From positions 1-58,148 of the forward strand of contig DJWK01000038.1 in NCBI GenBank assembly GCA_002441555.1: 58,148 nucleotides of DNA, read 5' to 3'. Source of the stretch: Thermodesulfobacteriaceae bacterium UBA6232. Lineage in GTDB: Bacteria; Desulfobacterota; Thermodesulfobacteria; Thermodesulfobacteriales; Thermodesulfobacteriaceae. The notes beneath the pieces are model-generated. The model was not told the DNA's origin, searched no databases, and saw only the letters and a program-made list of their open reading frames with translations. Shown here piece by piece: positions 50,122 to 58,148 of the stretch (the stretch's first letter is position 1; every line of letters begins with the position of its first letter). A program made the translations under genes and the position numbers.

Positions 50122-52146
50122 TTATTTTCTTATAGAATTGAGAACTACGCTTACTGAAGAAAAAGCCATCATAAGTCCTGCCATTTCAGGCTTCAGCACA
50201 ATTCCTTTAGAATAAAGAAGCCCTCCTGCAATGGGAATGCCTACTAGATTGTAAATAAAGGCCCAGAAAAGGTTCTGCCAGATTCTCTTTTTTAAAAACT
50301 GAGCTATTTCAAAAAAGACCCTAATTCCCTTTAATCCAGAGAGTAATACTACTTCCCCTACCCTTTTTGAGAGATCAACACCCTCAGCCATAACAAAGGA
50401 TAAATCTGCCTTTGCAAGGGCTGGAGCGTCATTTATCCCGTCTCCCACCATGGCAACTTTAAGTCCCTTTTGCTGTAAATCCTCAACAATTTTTAATTTG
50501 TCTTCTGGCTTAACCCCGGCATAAATTTTTGTAATACCAAGGCAATCGGCAACCTTTTTGGCCCTTTCATAGGTATCACCTGTTGCAAGAACAATTTCAA
50601 TTCCTATGGACTTAAGAGAATCAATAATTTCCTTGGCTTCAGGCCTTATTTCATCCTCAGCCAAAAACTCTGCAAGTATTTTTTCACCTCTTCTAAGAAC
50701 TATGAATTCACCTTCTTTGGATCTTCCAAGAAAATACTCACCACAAAAAACCCCTTTTCCTGGCTCTTCTCTGCAATCTTTAAACTCTACGGGTTTAATA
50801 TTAAATTTCTCTGCATACTCAACGATGGCCTGAGAGTAAGGATGTCTTGAAGTTTTGGCAAGGCCGTAAGCTATAGCTAAGGTTCCCTTTTCATACTCTT
50901 TATAACTAACTATCTTTGGTTTTCCAACAGTTAGAGTGCCTGTTTTATCAAGAATGAGAGCCTTTATAAGATGAGCCTTTTCAAAGGAGGTAGGATCCTT
51001 AACAAGAAGGCCTCTTCTATAGGCTCTTACAAGGCCAACAGATATGGCAAGGGGAACGGCAAGACCGAAGGCACAAGGACAAGAAATCACCAATACCGCA
51101 AGAGAAAAATTGAAACTCAAAGCCATATCCCCAGTTTTATACATCCAGAAGAAAAAAACTCCGACGGAAAGAAGTATTATCACCTGAACGAAATAATGAG
51201 AAACAATATCAGCAATCCTTTGAATTTTAGGTTTTTGTTTTAAGGCCTCTCCCACAAGATCAATTAGCATGGAAACATAGCTTTTTTCAAAAAGGGCCTT
51301 AATTTTTGCTTTACAGTAACCGTTTACCACAAGGGAACCAGAAATTAGAGAATCTGAAGGTTTTTTCACAACGGGAATACTCTCTCCTGTAACAAGGGAT
51401 TCATCAACTTCAAGGGTTCCTTCAAGGACTTCACAATCAAGGGGAACGAGATCTCCGGTTTTTAAAATAATTATATCTCCAGGAAGAACATCATTTATAG
51501 AGACTTCTTTTTCTCCTTGAGGGGTTAGAAGTCTAACCTTTGCAGTCTGAAGTGCAAAAAGTTCCTTAAGGAGATTCAAAGCTCTATTTTTGGTTCTTTC
51601 CTCAATATATTTTCCGAGGCGCACAAAGGAGATAAGAAAAGCATTGGTCTCAAAAAAGGGCTCTCCTGGAAGAAGTTTTAGGGCTGAAAGAATACTGTAG
51701 ATAAGGGCAGCTGTAGTACCAAGAGCAACAAGTAGGTCCATATTCCCAATGCGGGCTTTAATGCCAGAGATAGCCCCTTTATAAAATTTTGAACCTCCAA
51801 TTATTTGCACCGAAAGACTTAGCAAGGCCTGAATCCACAGGCTATAGGGGTGATGATAAAACATAAGCCCCATGATTATAAAACTTGAAACAAAAGAAAA
51901 AATAAGAATTTCCCTTTGGTAATCCCTCTTTTTTTTGTGAGAAGCTACTTTATAACCGAGGCTTTCAATAACTTTTTTTATTTCTTCAAGACTTAAAAAT
52001 TCTCCCTCAAATTCAACCCAGACCCTTCCCAGTTCAAAGGAAACTTCAACTTTTTTAACTCCCTTTAGTCTTTGTAAAGATACCTCTATGGCTTTGGCAC
52101 AATTAACACAGGTCATCCCTTCAACTTTTAAAGCAATTTTTTCCAT
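50122..52146 (-). CDS. copA: Copper-type P1B ATPase with one heavy-metal domain
   Basis: The 674 residues have an N-terminal HMA domain with MTCVNCAKAIE (C13/C16), eight membrane helices, the transmembrane metal site SCPCAFGLAVPLA (about 355), the phosphorylation site LDKTGTLTVGKP (about 390) and VGDGINDAPALAKADL (about 590). The CPC motif and HMA point to Cu+/Ag+ export. One HMA domain instead of two is within the normal range. It is monocistronic; no copper regulator gene is next to it. Confidence 0.95.
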   Translation of the reverse strand: MEKIALKVEGMTCVNCAKAIEVSLQRLKGVKKVEVSFELGRVWVEFEGEFLSLEEIKKVIESLGYKVASHKKKRDYQREILIFSFVSSFIIMGLMFYHHPYSLWIQALLSLSVQIIGGSKFYKGAISGIKARIGNMDLLVALGTTAALIYSILSALKLLPGEPFFETNAFLISFVRLGKYIEERTKNRALNLLKELFALQTAKVRLLTPQGEKEVSINDVLPGDIIILKTGDLVPLDCEVLEGTLEVDESLVTGESIPVVKKPSDSLISGSLVVNGYCKAKIKALFEKSYVSMLIDLVGEALKQKPKIQRIADIVSHYFVQVIILLSVGVFFFWMYKTGDMALSFNFSLAVLVISCPCAFGLAVPLAISVGLVRAYRRGLLVKDPTSFEKAHLIKALILDKTGTLTVGKPKIVSYKEYEKGTLAIAYGLAKTSRHPYSQAIVEYAEKFNIKPVEFKDCREEPGKGVFCGEYFLGRSKEGEFIVLRRGEKILAEFLAEDEIRPEAKEIIDSLKSIGIEIVLATGDTYERAKKVADCLGITKIYAGVKPEDKLKIVEDLQQKGLKVAMVGDGINDAPALAKADLSFVMAEGVDLSKRVGEVVLLSGLKGIRVFFEIAQFLKKRIWQNLFWAFIYNLVGIPIAGGLLYSKGIVLKPEMAGLMMAFSSVSVVLNSIRK

Positions 52147-52233
52147 AGGATTTATTTTACCTTACAATCCCCTACTAACAAGTAATATCTCTAAAAAAGG
52201 CTAAATTTTTAATGACTTCTTCAAAATTTGTGC

Positions 52234-52239
52234 TATAAT
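52234..52239 (+). promoter_or_regulatory. Extended -10 promoter of dnaN
   Basis: TGCTATAAT (TATAAT at 52234-52239 with upstream TG) lies 30 bases before the dnaN ATG. The -35 (ATGACT at 52212-52217, spacer 16) is weak, as usual with an extended -10. Confidence 0.6.
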
Positions 52240-52268
52240 TTTGAAAAAATTCCTTCAGAGGAGGTCCT

Positions 52269-53390
52269 ATGCTTGCCAAAATTGATAAAAACCGCCTTGA
52301 AAAGCTCCTAAAAAGAGCAGATGGAGTTGCTGATAAAAAAGCTTCCATGGCGGTTCTTTCAATGGCACTTCTTTCCTTTGAGCCTGAAAAGGGCCTTTTA
52401 TACATAACCACCACTGATCTGGAACAGGGTTTTAAAGGTAAGATTTCGGCAACCGTAGAAGGGGATCCCCTTTCAATATGTGTTCCCTGCCGAAAATTTT
52501 ATGAAGTTATTAAAGCCATGGATGAAGATGAGATTATTCTTCAAAAGGAAGATACAAGGCTTGTTATAAAGGATGAAGAAGAGAATAGCAAATTCGAACT
52601 TGCTATTACAGACAGTGAAGAGTTTCCAAGCCTTCCGGAGTTTGTTGAGGAAAATCTTCTTGATATTCCTGGTAAGGTCTTAGCAGAACTTATAGATAAA
52701 ACTATTTTTTGTGCCTCAAAAGAGGAGGCAAGATTTGTTTTGGGAGGCGTTTATTTTGAACCTTTAAAAGAAGAGGGGAAATTAAGGGCTGTTGCTTCAG
52801 ATGGTCACAGGCTTGCCCTTCTTGATAGAGATGTGCCTGGCATTGAAGATTCTAATCTTTCTGAAGGTTTCATTGTGGGAAGAAAAGGAGCTGATATGAT
52901 CTCTGAACTTGCAGAAGATGAGCTGGTAGTAAAATTTGGCTTTGTTAATAACTATGCCGTGCTATTCTTTAGTGATGGCTTTTTCTTCAGCAGAACCCTT
53001 GAGGGCACCTTCCCTGACTACAGAGCAGTTATTCCTCAGGAATTTCAAAATATTTTAAAAATTGATAGAAAGCTCTTTTTAAATGCCCTTGATAGAGCCA
53101 CAGTTCTAATAACCGAAAAGTTCAAGCCTATAAAAATTGATTTTTCTTCCAATGAATTGCTTCTTTCTTCACCTGAATCTGAGGCAGGTAAAGCTGAAAT
53201 TAAGCTCAGAGGAGAATACCAGGGAAGTCCCCTTTCTGTTACCTTTAACGCTGAATATCTTATTTCTGCTCTTGAGCATATGAAATCCGAAGAAATAGAG
53301 ATAAAATTGAATGACGAAAGATCTCCCTGTCTTATAACAGGCTACAGGGACGAAGGTTTCCTTTATCTTCTTATGCCCATGGTGATTTAA
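52269..53390 (+). CDS. dnaN: DNA polymerase III beta sliding clamp
   Basis: The 373 residues form three clamp folds, with the family features ASDGHRLALLDRDV (about 175), LEGTFPDYRAVIP (about 245) and the C-terminal LLMPMVI. It encircles DNA and tethers the polymerase. Ribosome binding site AGAGGAGGTCCT. It is next to gyrB but without dnaA or recF, so the origin cluster appears broken up. Confidence 0.96.
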   Translation: MLAKIDKNRLEKLLKRADGVADKKASMAVLSMALLSFEPEKGLLYITTTDLEQGFKGKISATVEGDPLSICVPCRKFYEVIKAMDEDEIILQKEDTRLVIKDEEENSKFELAITDSEEFPSLPEFVEENLLDIPGKVLAELIDKTIFCASKEEARFVLGGVYFEPLKEEGKLRAVASDGHRLALLDRDVPGIEDSNLSEGFIVGRKGADMISELAEDELVVKFGFVNNYAVLFFSDGFFFSRTLEGTFPDYRAVIPQEFQNILKIDRKLFLNALDRATVLITEKFKPIKIDFSSNELLLSSPESEAGKAEIKLRGEYQGSPLSVTFNAEYLISALEHMKSEEIEIKLNDERSPCLITGYRDEGFLYLLMPMVI

Positions 53391-53428
53391 ATATCCAATA
53401 AAAATTTTTTCTTGAGGTGAGCGGTTCT

Positions 53429-55831
53429 ATGGAAAAATATGAAGCTCAGGATATTAAGGTCTTATCAGGCCTTGAAGGTGTTAGAGTCAGACCCGCCATG
53501 TATATTGGCTCAACGGATATAAATGGCTTTCATCATCTTTTGTGGGAGGTTCTTGACAATGCCATTGATGAGGCACTTGCTGGTTATGCCAATGAAATCA
53601 AGGTTACCTTAAGAAAGGATGGTTCTGCTTGTGTGGAGGATAACGGAAGAGGCATCCCTGTTGACATTCATCCTGAAGAGGGTGTATCTGCCCTTGAACT
53701 TGTTATGACAAGGCTTCATGCTGGGGCCAAATTTGATCACGGGGCTTATAAGGTATCAGGAGGCCTACACGGAGTAGGAGTTTCTGTGGTAAATGCCCTT
53801 TCTGAATGGTTAGTGGCAGAAGTTTATCGCAATGGGAAAATATACAAACAGAGCTATAAAAAAGGAGTTCCAGATGGCCCGGTAAAAGTTGTTGGAGAAA
53901 CCAAAAAAAGAGGAACTAAAGTCTGCTTTAAACCCGACCCCCAAATTTTTGGTAAAGATCTTGAATTTGATCTTGAAATAGTTTCCAAAAGAATAAAGGA
54001 GCTTGCCTTTCTCAATCCTGAAGTGAAATTTTATCTTGTTGACGAAAGAATCGGATATAGTGAAAAATTTCACTATAAAGGTGGTATTGTTGAACTGGTA
54101 AAAGCACTTAATCAAAAGAAAGAGCCCGTTCATTCAAAGGTTATTTATCTTTCCGGTGAAAAAGATAATGTGATTGTTGAAGTAGCCATTCAATATAATT
54201 CTGGATTTACCGAGAATATTTATAGTTATGTAAACAATATTCATACCAAAGAAGGCGGAACCCATGTCATTGGTTTTAGAACAGCTCTTACCAAAGCCAT
54301 AAACAGGTATCTTGAATCAGAAAAGCTTCCTAAACAATTCAAAATAAAAGTTGAAGGAGAAGATGTAAGAGAAGGATTAACAGCGGTTATCTCTCTTAAA
54401 GTTCCTGATCCCCAATTTGAGGGACAGACCAAAATGAAACTGGGGAACAGCGAGGTAAAACCCCTTGTGGAATCCATAGTTTACGAGGGTTTGCTTAAAT
54501 TTTTTGAAGAAAATCCAGGGGAGGCCAAAAAAATTCTCCAAAAGGTAATAACTGCGGCTAAAGCAAGAGAAGCCTCGAGAAAAGCAAGAGAACTTGTAAG
54601 GAAAAGAAGTGAAATTGAAGAATTTATTACTGCTGGAAAACTTGCAGATTGCACTGAAAAGGATCCTGAAAAAAGGGAGCTTTTTATTGTGGAAGGAGAT
54701 TCAGCAGGAGGGTCTGCCAAACAGGCAAGAGATAGAAAATTTCAGGCTATTCTTCCTCTTCGCGGAAAAATTCTTAATGTGGAGAAAGCCAATTTTGAAA
54801 AGATGCTTTCCTCTGAAGAGATCAAGAGTCTTATTGCCAGTTTGGGAACAGGGATTGGGCCTGATGCCTTCAATCCTGATAAATGTAAATATCATAAAAT
54901 TATACTTATGACAGATGCTGATATTGATGGAGCCCACATAAGAACTCTTCTTCTTACTTTCTTTTATCGCCAGATGCCTGATCTCATTGAAAGAGGCTGG
55001 CTCTATATTGCTCAACCCCCCCTTTACAGAGTAGTTGATGGAAAAAAGGAGACCTATATCAAAGATGATGATGAACTTGATCGCTTTATCTTTAAAAGAA
55101 TGGTAAATAATCTTCGAGTAAAAATTATCAAAAATGGCAAGGTCTTTGAAGAAATTAAAGATCCTTTAAAATTTTTCCAAGCCCTTTCCCATCTTGAAAG
55201 AAATCTCATAAATCTATTGAAAAAGAATTACCCTCCCAAAGTTATTTTGCTCCTTCTTAAGGAAGATATTAAAACCCTTACAGATTTTGAAAACGAAGAA
55301 AGGGTTCACCAACTCTCAAAGGATGCGCAGGATCTTGGCTTTAAGATTTCTAAAATAAAAAGCAGCTCCTATAATCCAAAATATTTTGAGTTTTATATTT
55401 ATTCAGAAGGGGATGTTTATGCCTTTTGTAAAATAGGGCCAGAACTCATTCTTGAGAAAGATTATAGAGAAGCAGTAAAAATTTTTGAAACTCTTAAAAA
55501 TTTCATTGATGCTGATCTTGAAATAAGCATAAAGGATGAAAAAAGGAATTTTTCAAATTTTCTTTTAAATATTACAGAAATATTAAATTATTTGAGAGAA
55601 GAGGGAAGAAAGGGTCTTTATATTCAGAGATATAAAGGTCTTGGAGAAATGAATCCTTCTCAGCTCTGGGAAACCACTATGGATCCCAAGAAAAGAGTTC
55701 TTAAGAAAGTAACTATTCAGGATGCTGAAAAGGCTGATGAACTGTTTTCAATTTTAATGGGTGAAAATGTGGAACCGAGAAGAGAATTTATATATGAGCA
55801 TGCCCTTGAATATAGAGAACTTGATATTTAG
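53429..55831 (+). CDS. gyrB: DNA gyrase subunit B
   Basis: The 800 residues start at ATG 53429 (a GTG at 53417 lies in the ribosome binding site GAGGTGA). The ATPase domain shows EVLDNAIDEALAGYA (about 40) and SGGLHGVGVSVVNAL (about 110), and the TOPRIM domain EGDSAGGSAKQARDRKFQAILPLRGKILNVEKA, with MTDADIDGAHIRTLL. A long insert in the TOPRIM part (about 545-700) and the C-terminal QRYKGLGEMNP are as in Gram-negative GyrB. It supercoils DNA with GyrA, which is not in the window. Confidence 0.96.
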   Translation: MEKYEAQDIKVLSGLEGVRVRPAMYIGSTDINGFHHLLWEVLDNAIDEALAGYANEIKVTLRKDGSACVEDNGRGIPVDIHPEEGVSALELVMTRLHAGAKFDHGAYKVSGGLHGVGVSVVNALSEWLVAEVYRNGKIYKQSYKKGVPDGPVKVVGETKKRGTKVCFKPDPQIFGKDLEFDLEIVSKRIKELAFLNPEVKFYLVDERIGYSEKFHYKGGIVELVKALNQKKEPVHSKVIYLSGEKDNVIVEVAIQYNSGFTENIYSYVNNIHTKEGGTHVIGFRTALTKAINRYLESEKLPKQFKIKVEGEDVREGLTAVISLKVPDPQFEGQTKMKLGNSEVKPLVESIVYEGLLKFFEENPGEAKKILQKVITAAKAREASRKARELVRKRSEIEEFITAGKLADCTEKDPEKRELFIVEGDSAGGSAKQARDRKFQAILPLRGKILNVEKANFEKMLSSEEIKSLIASLGTGIGPDAFNPDKCKYHKIILMTDADIDGAHIRTLLLTFFYRQMPDLIERGWLYIAQPPLYRVVDGKKETYIKDDDELDRFIFKRMVNNLRVKIIKNGKVFEEIKDPLKFFQALSHLERNLINLLKKNYPPKVILLLLKEDIKTLTDFENEERVHQLSKDAQDLGFKISKIKSSSYNPKYFEFYIYSEGDVYAFCKIGPELILEKDYREAVKIFETLKNFIDADLEISIKDEKRNFSNFLLNITEILNYLREEGRKGLYIQRYKGLGEMNPSQLWETTMDPKKRVLKKVTIQDAEKADELFSILMGENVEPRREFIYEHALEYRELDI

Positions 55832-55841
55832 TGAGGGAAAA

Positions 55842-56366
55842 ATGGAAGAATTGAGAGAAATTTTTACCCCTGAAGAAATACAGAAAAAAGTTAAAGAGCT
55901 TGCAAGTACTATTGAGAGAGACTTTAAAGGAAAGCCCCTTGTTATTATAGGTACTCTCAAAGGGGCCTTTATTTTTCTTGCAGACCTTGTAAGAAATTTA
56001 AAAAGAAAAGAGCTTGAAATTGATTTTGTTAGAGTCAAAAGTTACGGTTATTCTGATGCAACTTCTGGAGAAGTAGTGATTACCAAAGATGTGGAACTTA
56101 CCCTTGAAGGCAAAAATGTAGTTATTGTAGAAGATATTGTGGATACGGGTCTTACCCTTGATTTTTTAATAAAACATCTTACCCTTCACAAGCCAGAAAG
56201 TATAAAAATTTGTGCCCTCATTGATAAAAGAGAAAGAAGAAAGGTTGAAGTTAAAATTGATTATGTGGGCTTTATTCTGGAGAGGGGCTTTCTTGTAGGA
56301 TATGGCCTTGATTATGCAGAAAAATACAGGCATCTTCCTGGAATTTATGAGGTAATAAAAAAATGA
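55842..56366 (+). CDS. hpt: Hypoxanthine phosphoribosyltransferase
   Basis: Read from ATG 55842 (GAGGG ahead), the 174 residues carry IGTLKGAFIFLADLVR (about 38) and the PRPP motif VVIVEDIVDTGLTLDFL (about 92), with VGYGLDYAEKYRHLPGIYEV at the end. It salvages hypoxanthine and guanine. An upstream in-frame extension would overlap gyrB. The gene is 10 bases after gyrB. Confidence 0.95.
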   Translation: MEELREIFTPEEIQKKVKELASTIERDFKGKPLVIIGTLKGAFIFLADLVRNLKRKELEIDFVRVKSYGYSDATSGEVVITKDVELTLEGKNVVIVEDIVDTGLTLDFLIKHLTLHKPESIKICALIDKRERRKVEVKIDYVGFILERGFLVGYGLDYAEKYRHLPGIYEVIKK

Positions 56367-56506
56367 ATGAAAAACCCAGCCTCTGGAAACGTTATAAAAG
56401 ATTTGTTTGGACCTATCTCAAAGAGAGTCCTTGGTATCTCTGGATTTTAAGAATCACTGGGGCCCTTCTTATCGCCTACATCTTGATAAAAGGATTGGGA
56501 TTGTAA
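56363..56506 (+). CDS. 47-residue single-helix membrane protein
   Basis: Starts in an ATGA overlap with the hpt stop and ends TAA 56504-56506. The basic, aromatic front (SLWKRYKRFVWTYL) is followed by one membrane helix (WYLWILRITGALLIAYILI). The overlap with hpt and the coherent topology argue that it is translated. I do not recognise a family. Confidence 0.65.
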   Translation: MNEKPSLWKRYKRFVWTYLKESPWYLWILRITGALLIAYILIKGLGL

Positions 56507-56684
56507 GACTTATTTTTAATGGTGTAACATAGCCCTGAAATACAGTCAGAGTATATTATAGTTCTCTGATTCTTGGAATCTGTAAAAATTTTAAAGAAAT
56601 TCATTTATAACCAGAATTTTTTACTTTTTTAATAAAAATCCTTAAAAAAAAGATGATTAGAAAGGTAGGCCGATGAAAAGTTGT
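56507..56684. other. Non-coding stretch after the hpt operon
   Basis: AT-rich; includes TCAGAG (56546-56551 or close) and CTCTGA around a short loop, a weak hairpin without a T run. Nothing else is recognised. The 713-base gap up to the tRNA continues with three mobile-element remnants. Confidence 0.4.
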
Positions 56685-56765
56685 CATAGTGTCAAGAAAA
56701 TTGTTTATGAATTTTTTCTTATTTATACCTTGCCCTCCTCCCTAACCTTAGCTCCTCCTCCTACG
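56685..56765. mobile_element. Solo end related to the 37060-37298 element
   Basis: On the minus strand this reads as the right part of the MITE-like element: a purine-rich block (GGGAGGAGGGCAAGGTAT), an AAGAAAAAATT block, then CATAAACAATTTTCTTGACA and CTATG. The other copy has the same order with a few changes. No matching left end is seen, so it is truncated, perhaps by the IS110 element next to it. Confidence 0.6.
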
Positions 56766-56840
56766 AAAAATTTGTTATGTTAATTCTCTAAAGGGTTGTT
56801 TACATATGAGGTTTAATAAAACCATGAAAAAGAAAGTAAG

Positions 56841-56964
56841 GCAGGGCAACTCCTTAGCTCCTGGTCTGAGAAGTCCTTTATAGAGTTTGAAGTCTTCCTG
56901 CTTAACCCATTATAAGTTGGTTGAGCTATTAAGCCCTCGTCAAGTTGGAGAATTGGGAAGCAGG
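56841..56964 (+). ncRNA. Candidate bridge-RNA region of an IS110-family left end
   Basis: This lies just upstream of an IS110-type start codon. It can fold into two hairpins: AACTC (56848-56852) with GAGTT (56883-56887), and CCTGCTT plus CCC (56897-56908) with GGG plus AAGCAGG (56955-56964). IS110-family elements encode a two-loop guide RNA in their non-coding end. The assignment is by position and shape only. Confidence 0.4.
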
Positions 56965-57004
56965 CCCCCTGTTTTAATAAAAAATTATACAAGGAGATGT
57001 TACT

Positions 57005-57091
57005 ATGTCCTACTCCTACTTTGTTGGCATTGATGTATCTAAAAACTCCTTACATGCTTGCCTTATTGATTCCTCCCAAAATATCCTTTGA
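57005..57091 (+). pseudogene. IS110-family transposase, N-terminal fragment
   Basis: After GGAG and ATG 57005 the 28-residue frame reads MSYSYFVGIDVSKNSLHACL and then stops. FVGIDVSK with the first catalytic Asp is the start of the DEDD nuclease of IS110 transposases (normally 300-400 residues). The remainder is gone, replaced by unrelated repeats, so the gene is a remnant. Confidence 0.75.
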
Positions 57092-57108
57092 GGGAGTATA
57101 CCAAAAAT

Positions 57109-57149
57109 GTGACATTTTAAATTAGTAAAAACTGGTGACATTTTAAATT
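57109..57149. repeat. Two direct repeats resembling an IS21-type end
   Basis: GTGACATTTTAAATT occurs at 57109-57123 and again, unchanged, at 57135-57149, a period of 26 bases. Short tandem motifs of this sort mark the ends of IS21-family elements, where transposase binds. No istA or istB gene is present; this is an orphan end just after the IS110 fragment. Confidence 0.5.
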
Positions 57150-57175
57150 TGAATCCACAGGACTCATACAGACTC

Positions 57176-57203
57176 TTGACAAGGTTTGTTTTTGGGTTAT
57201 TTT
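57176..57203 (+). promoter_or_regulatory. Promoter of tRNA-Val and probably thrS
   Basis: Perfect TTGACA (57176-57181), a 16-base spacer and TATTTT (57198-57203), ending 16 bases before the mature tRNA. Confidence 0.55.
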
Positions 57204-57219
57204 TAAATTGTTTAAAAGT

Positions 57220-57294
57220 AGGCGCGTAGCTCAGTGGGAGAGCGCTTGCTTGACGCGCAAGAGGTCGGCGGTTCGATCCCGCCCGCGCCTACCA
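57220..57294 (+). tRNA. tRNA-Val (GAC)
   Basis: A full cloverleaf: acceptor AGGCGCG/CGCGCCT, D arm GCTC/GAGC, anticodon stem CTTGC/GCAAG with loop TTGACGC (anticodon GAC, valine codons GUC/GUU), a 5-base variable loop, and T arm GGCGG-TTCGATC-CCGCC. The 3' end ACCA is encoded, so the CCA is in the gene. It is GC-rich against an AT-rich background, as in thermophiles. It precedes thrS by 34 bases. Confidence 0.96.
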
Positions 57295-57328
57295 TTTAAA
57301 TTATTCCAAGGGAGATTCTAAAAAAGAA

Positions 57329-58148
57329 TTGAAGATTCATATAAAAGACCTCGGTGATTTCCATTTAGATCCTGGAAAACCCCTTAAAGAACTTCTTTCA
57401 GAAATAAAAAAAATAAATCCCAAAAAGGAAATTCCAGTTGCCTTTAAACTTAATGGAGAGATTATAGATTGGCATACCCCTCTTCCTAAAAACTTTGAAG
57501 AAATTACTTTGGAGCCCCTTTATCCAGATTCAGAGGAGTCCCTTGAAGTTTTAAGACATACTGCCTCTCATCTCCTTGCTCAGGCAGTAAAGGAATTATT
57601 CCCAGAAGCTAAACTCGGAATCGGCCCTGCCATTGAAGATGGTTTTTATTATGATATCTATTATGAACGCTCCTTTACCGAGGAGGATCTTAAGGCTCTC
57701 GAAAAAAAGATAAAAGAACTCATAAAGAAAAACCTATCCCTTGAAAGAAGAGAGCTTTCAAAGGAGGAAGCCCAAAAACTTTTTTCAGAACTCAAGGAAG
57801 ATTTTAAATTGGAATTGATTGAGGAATTTCCTGATTCAAAAGTAAGTATTTATACGCAAGGGGGATTTATTGATCTCTGTAGGGGGCCCCATCTCCTTTC
57901 AACGGGGCAGGTTAAGGCTTTTAAACTTTTATCTATATCTGGTGCCTACTGGAAGGGAAATGAAAAAAATCCCATGCTCTGGCGCATTTATGGAACAGCC
58001 TTTTTTAAGGAGGAAGATCTTAAAAACTATCTTAACTGGCTGGAAGAGGTAAAAAAGAGGGATCATCGCAAATTGGGAAGAGAACTTGAACTTTTCACCA
58101 TTGAAGAAGATATTGGTCCTGGTTTAGTGATTTGGCTCCCCAAGGGAG
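57329..58148 (+). CDS. thrS: Threonyl-tRNA synthetase, N-terminal part
   Basis: Open to the right edge (273 codons). It has a TGS-like domain (1-60), the second domain with LRHTASHLLAQAVKELFP (about 74) and IGPAIEDGFYYDIYY (about 97), and the editing-domain motif DLCRGPHLLSTGQVKAFKLL (about 183). The catalytic motifs lie beyond the edge. No ATG or GTG is in frame near the start, so TTG 57329 is used; AAGGGAG lies rather far upstream (about 14 bases). Confidence 0.93.
   Translation, partial: MKIHIKDLGDFHLDPGKPLKELLSEIKKINPKKEIPVAFKLNGEIIDWHTPLPKNFEEITLEPLYPDSEESLEVLRHTASHLLAQAVKELFPEAKLGIGPAIEDGFYYDIYYERSFTEEDLKALEKKIKELIKKNLSLERRELSKEEAQKLFSELKEDFKLELIEEFPDSKVSIYTQGGFIDLCRGPHLLSTGQVKAFKLLSISGAYWKGNEKNPMLWRIYGTAFFKEEDLKNYLNWLEEVKKRDHRKLGRELELFTIEEDIGPGLVIWLPKG

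Noticed and set aside
57870..58052. Open frame of 60 codons inside thrS
   Set aside because: It is a shadow of the threonyl-tRNA synthetase frame, which is open across the whole region and carries the family motifs.
1..58148. CRISPR arrays, prophage or defence islands
   Set aside because: No regularly spaced repeats, cas-like, capsid, terminase or restriction genes were found; the only mobile traces are at 37060-37298 and 56685-57149.

Overview
The window is a compact, AT-rich bacterial chromosome segment (by eye about 35-38% GC) that looks like a thermophilic anaerobe of the Thermodesulfobacteriota (Thermodesulfobacterium/Caldimicrobium type). The pointers are a Tat-exported molybdenum reductase operon, a siroheme decarboxylase for the alternative heme pathway, a class I hybrid cluster protein, an RCKP rubredoxin-like small protein, and a Gram-negative GyrB and TonB receptor. 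The taxonomic call is inference from gene content; no marker was compared with a database.

Layout. 1-131: end of an EamA transporter. 135-6521 (minus): a six-gene operon for an exported molybdopterin oxidoreductase (catalytic subunit, four-cluster Fe-S subunit, NrfD-type membrane anchor, TorD chaperone, CBS protein, HPP membrane protein). 6634-12105 (plus): an FNR-type palindrome, a ferredoxin, a 16-bp hairpin over the next ribosome binding site, then a BCAM0308-like protein, tandem USP, Na/Ca exchanger-like protein, FolC and a short UvrD-like helicase. 12107-19191: a sigma-70 factor, a KptA-like protein, a SagB-type nitroreductase, pcnB (no usual start codon), mnmG (probably leaderless) and a cation antiporter. 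19285-23308: hcp behind a second FNR-type palindrome, a TonB receptor with a palindromic operator, and an RCKP small protein.

23305-36852 (minus) is a nearly gapless run: speD, speB-like, an HD hydrolase, an Fe-S protein, PflX, a phosphatase, a hypothetical, xerD, a tRNA nucleotidyltransferase, rpsA, sppA, an IHF-Ppx/GppA fusion, guaB and pilC. The fusion is the most unusual protein here: a complete IHF/HU domain, at the usual ihfB position after rpsA-sppA, runs straight into an exopolyphosphatase/GppA domain. 36853-37349 holds a 239-bp MITE-like element. 37350-46293 has an M48/TPR protease, a TauE exporter, a fused AhbA-AhbB, and the macromolecular synthesis operon rpsU-mutS2-dnaG-rpoD. 46423-56506 has a coiled-coil ORF, zapA, 6S RNA, rny, ymdB, def, copA, dnaN, gyrB, hpt and a 47-aa membrane protein. 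56507-57150 is a graveyard of three mobile-element families, including an IS110 left end that may still encode a bridge RNA. tRNA-Val(GAC) and the start of thrS close the window.

The genes link most clearly in two places. The reductase operon, the ferredoxin and hcp share an almost identical TTTGAT-N4-ATCAAA site, so a single CRP/FNR-family regulator may control an anaerobic or nitrosative-stress regulon. The long minus-strand run ties translation (S1, tRNA end repair), polyamine and GMP synthesis, and a possible polyphosphate or (p)ppGpp enzyme into one transcriptional neighbourhood. Convergent genes mostly meet with no room for intrinsic terminators.
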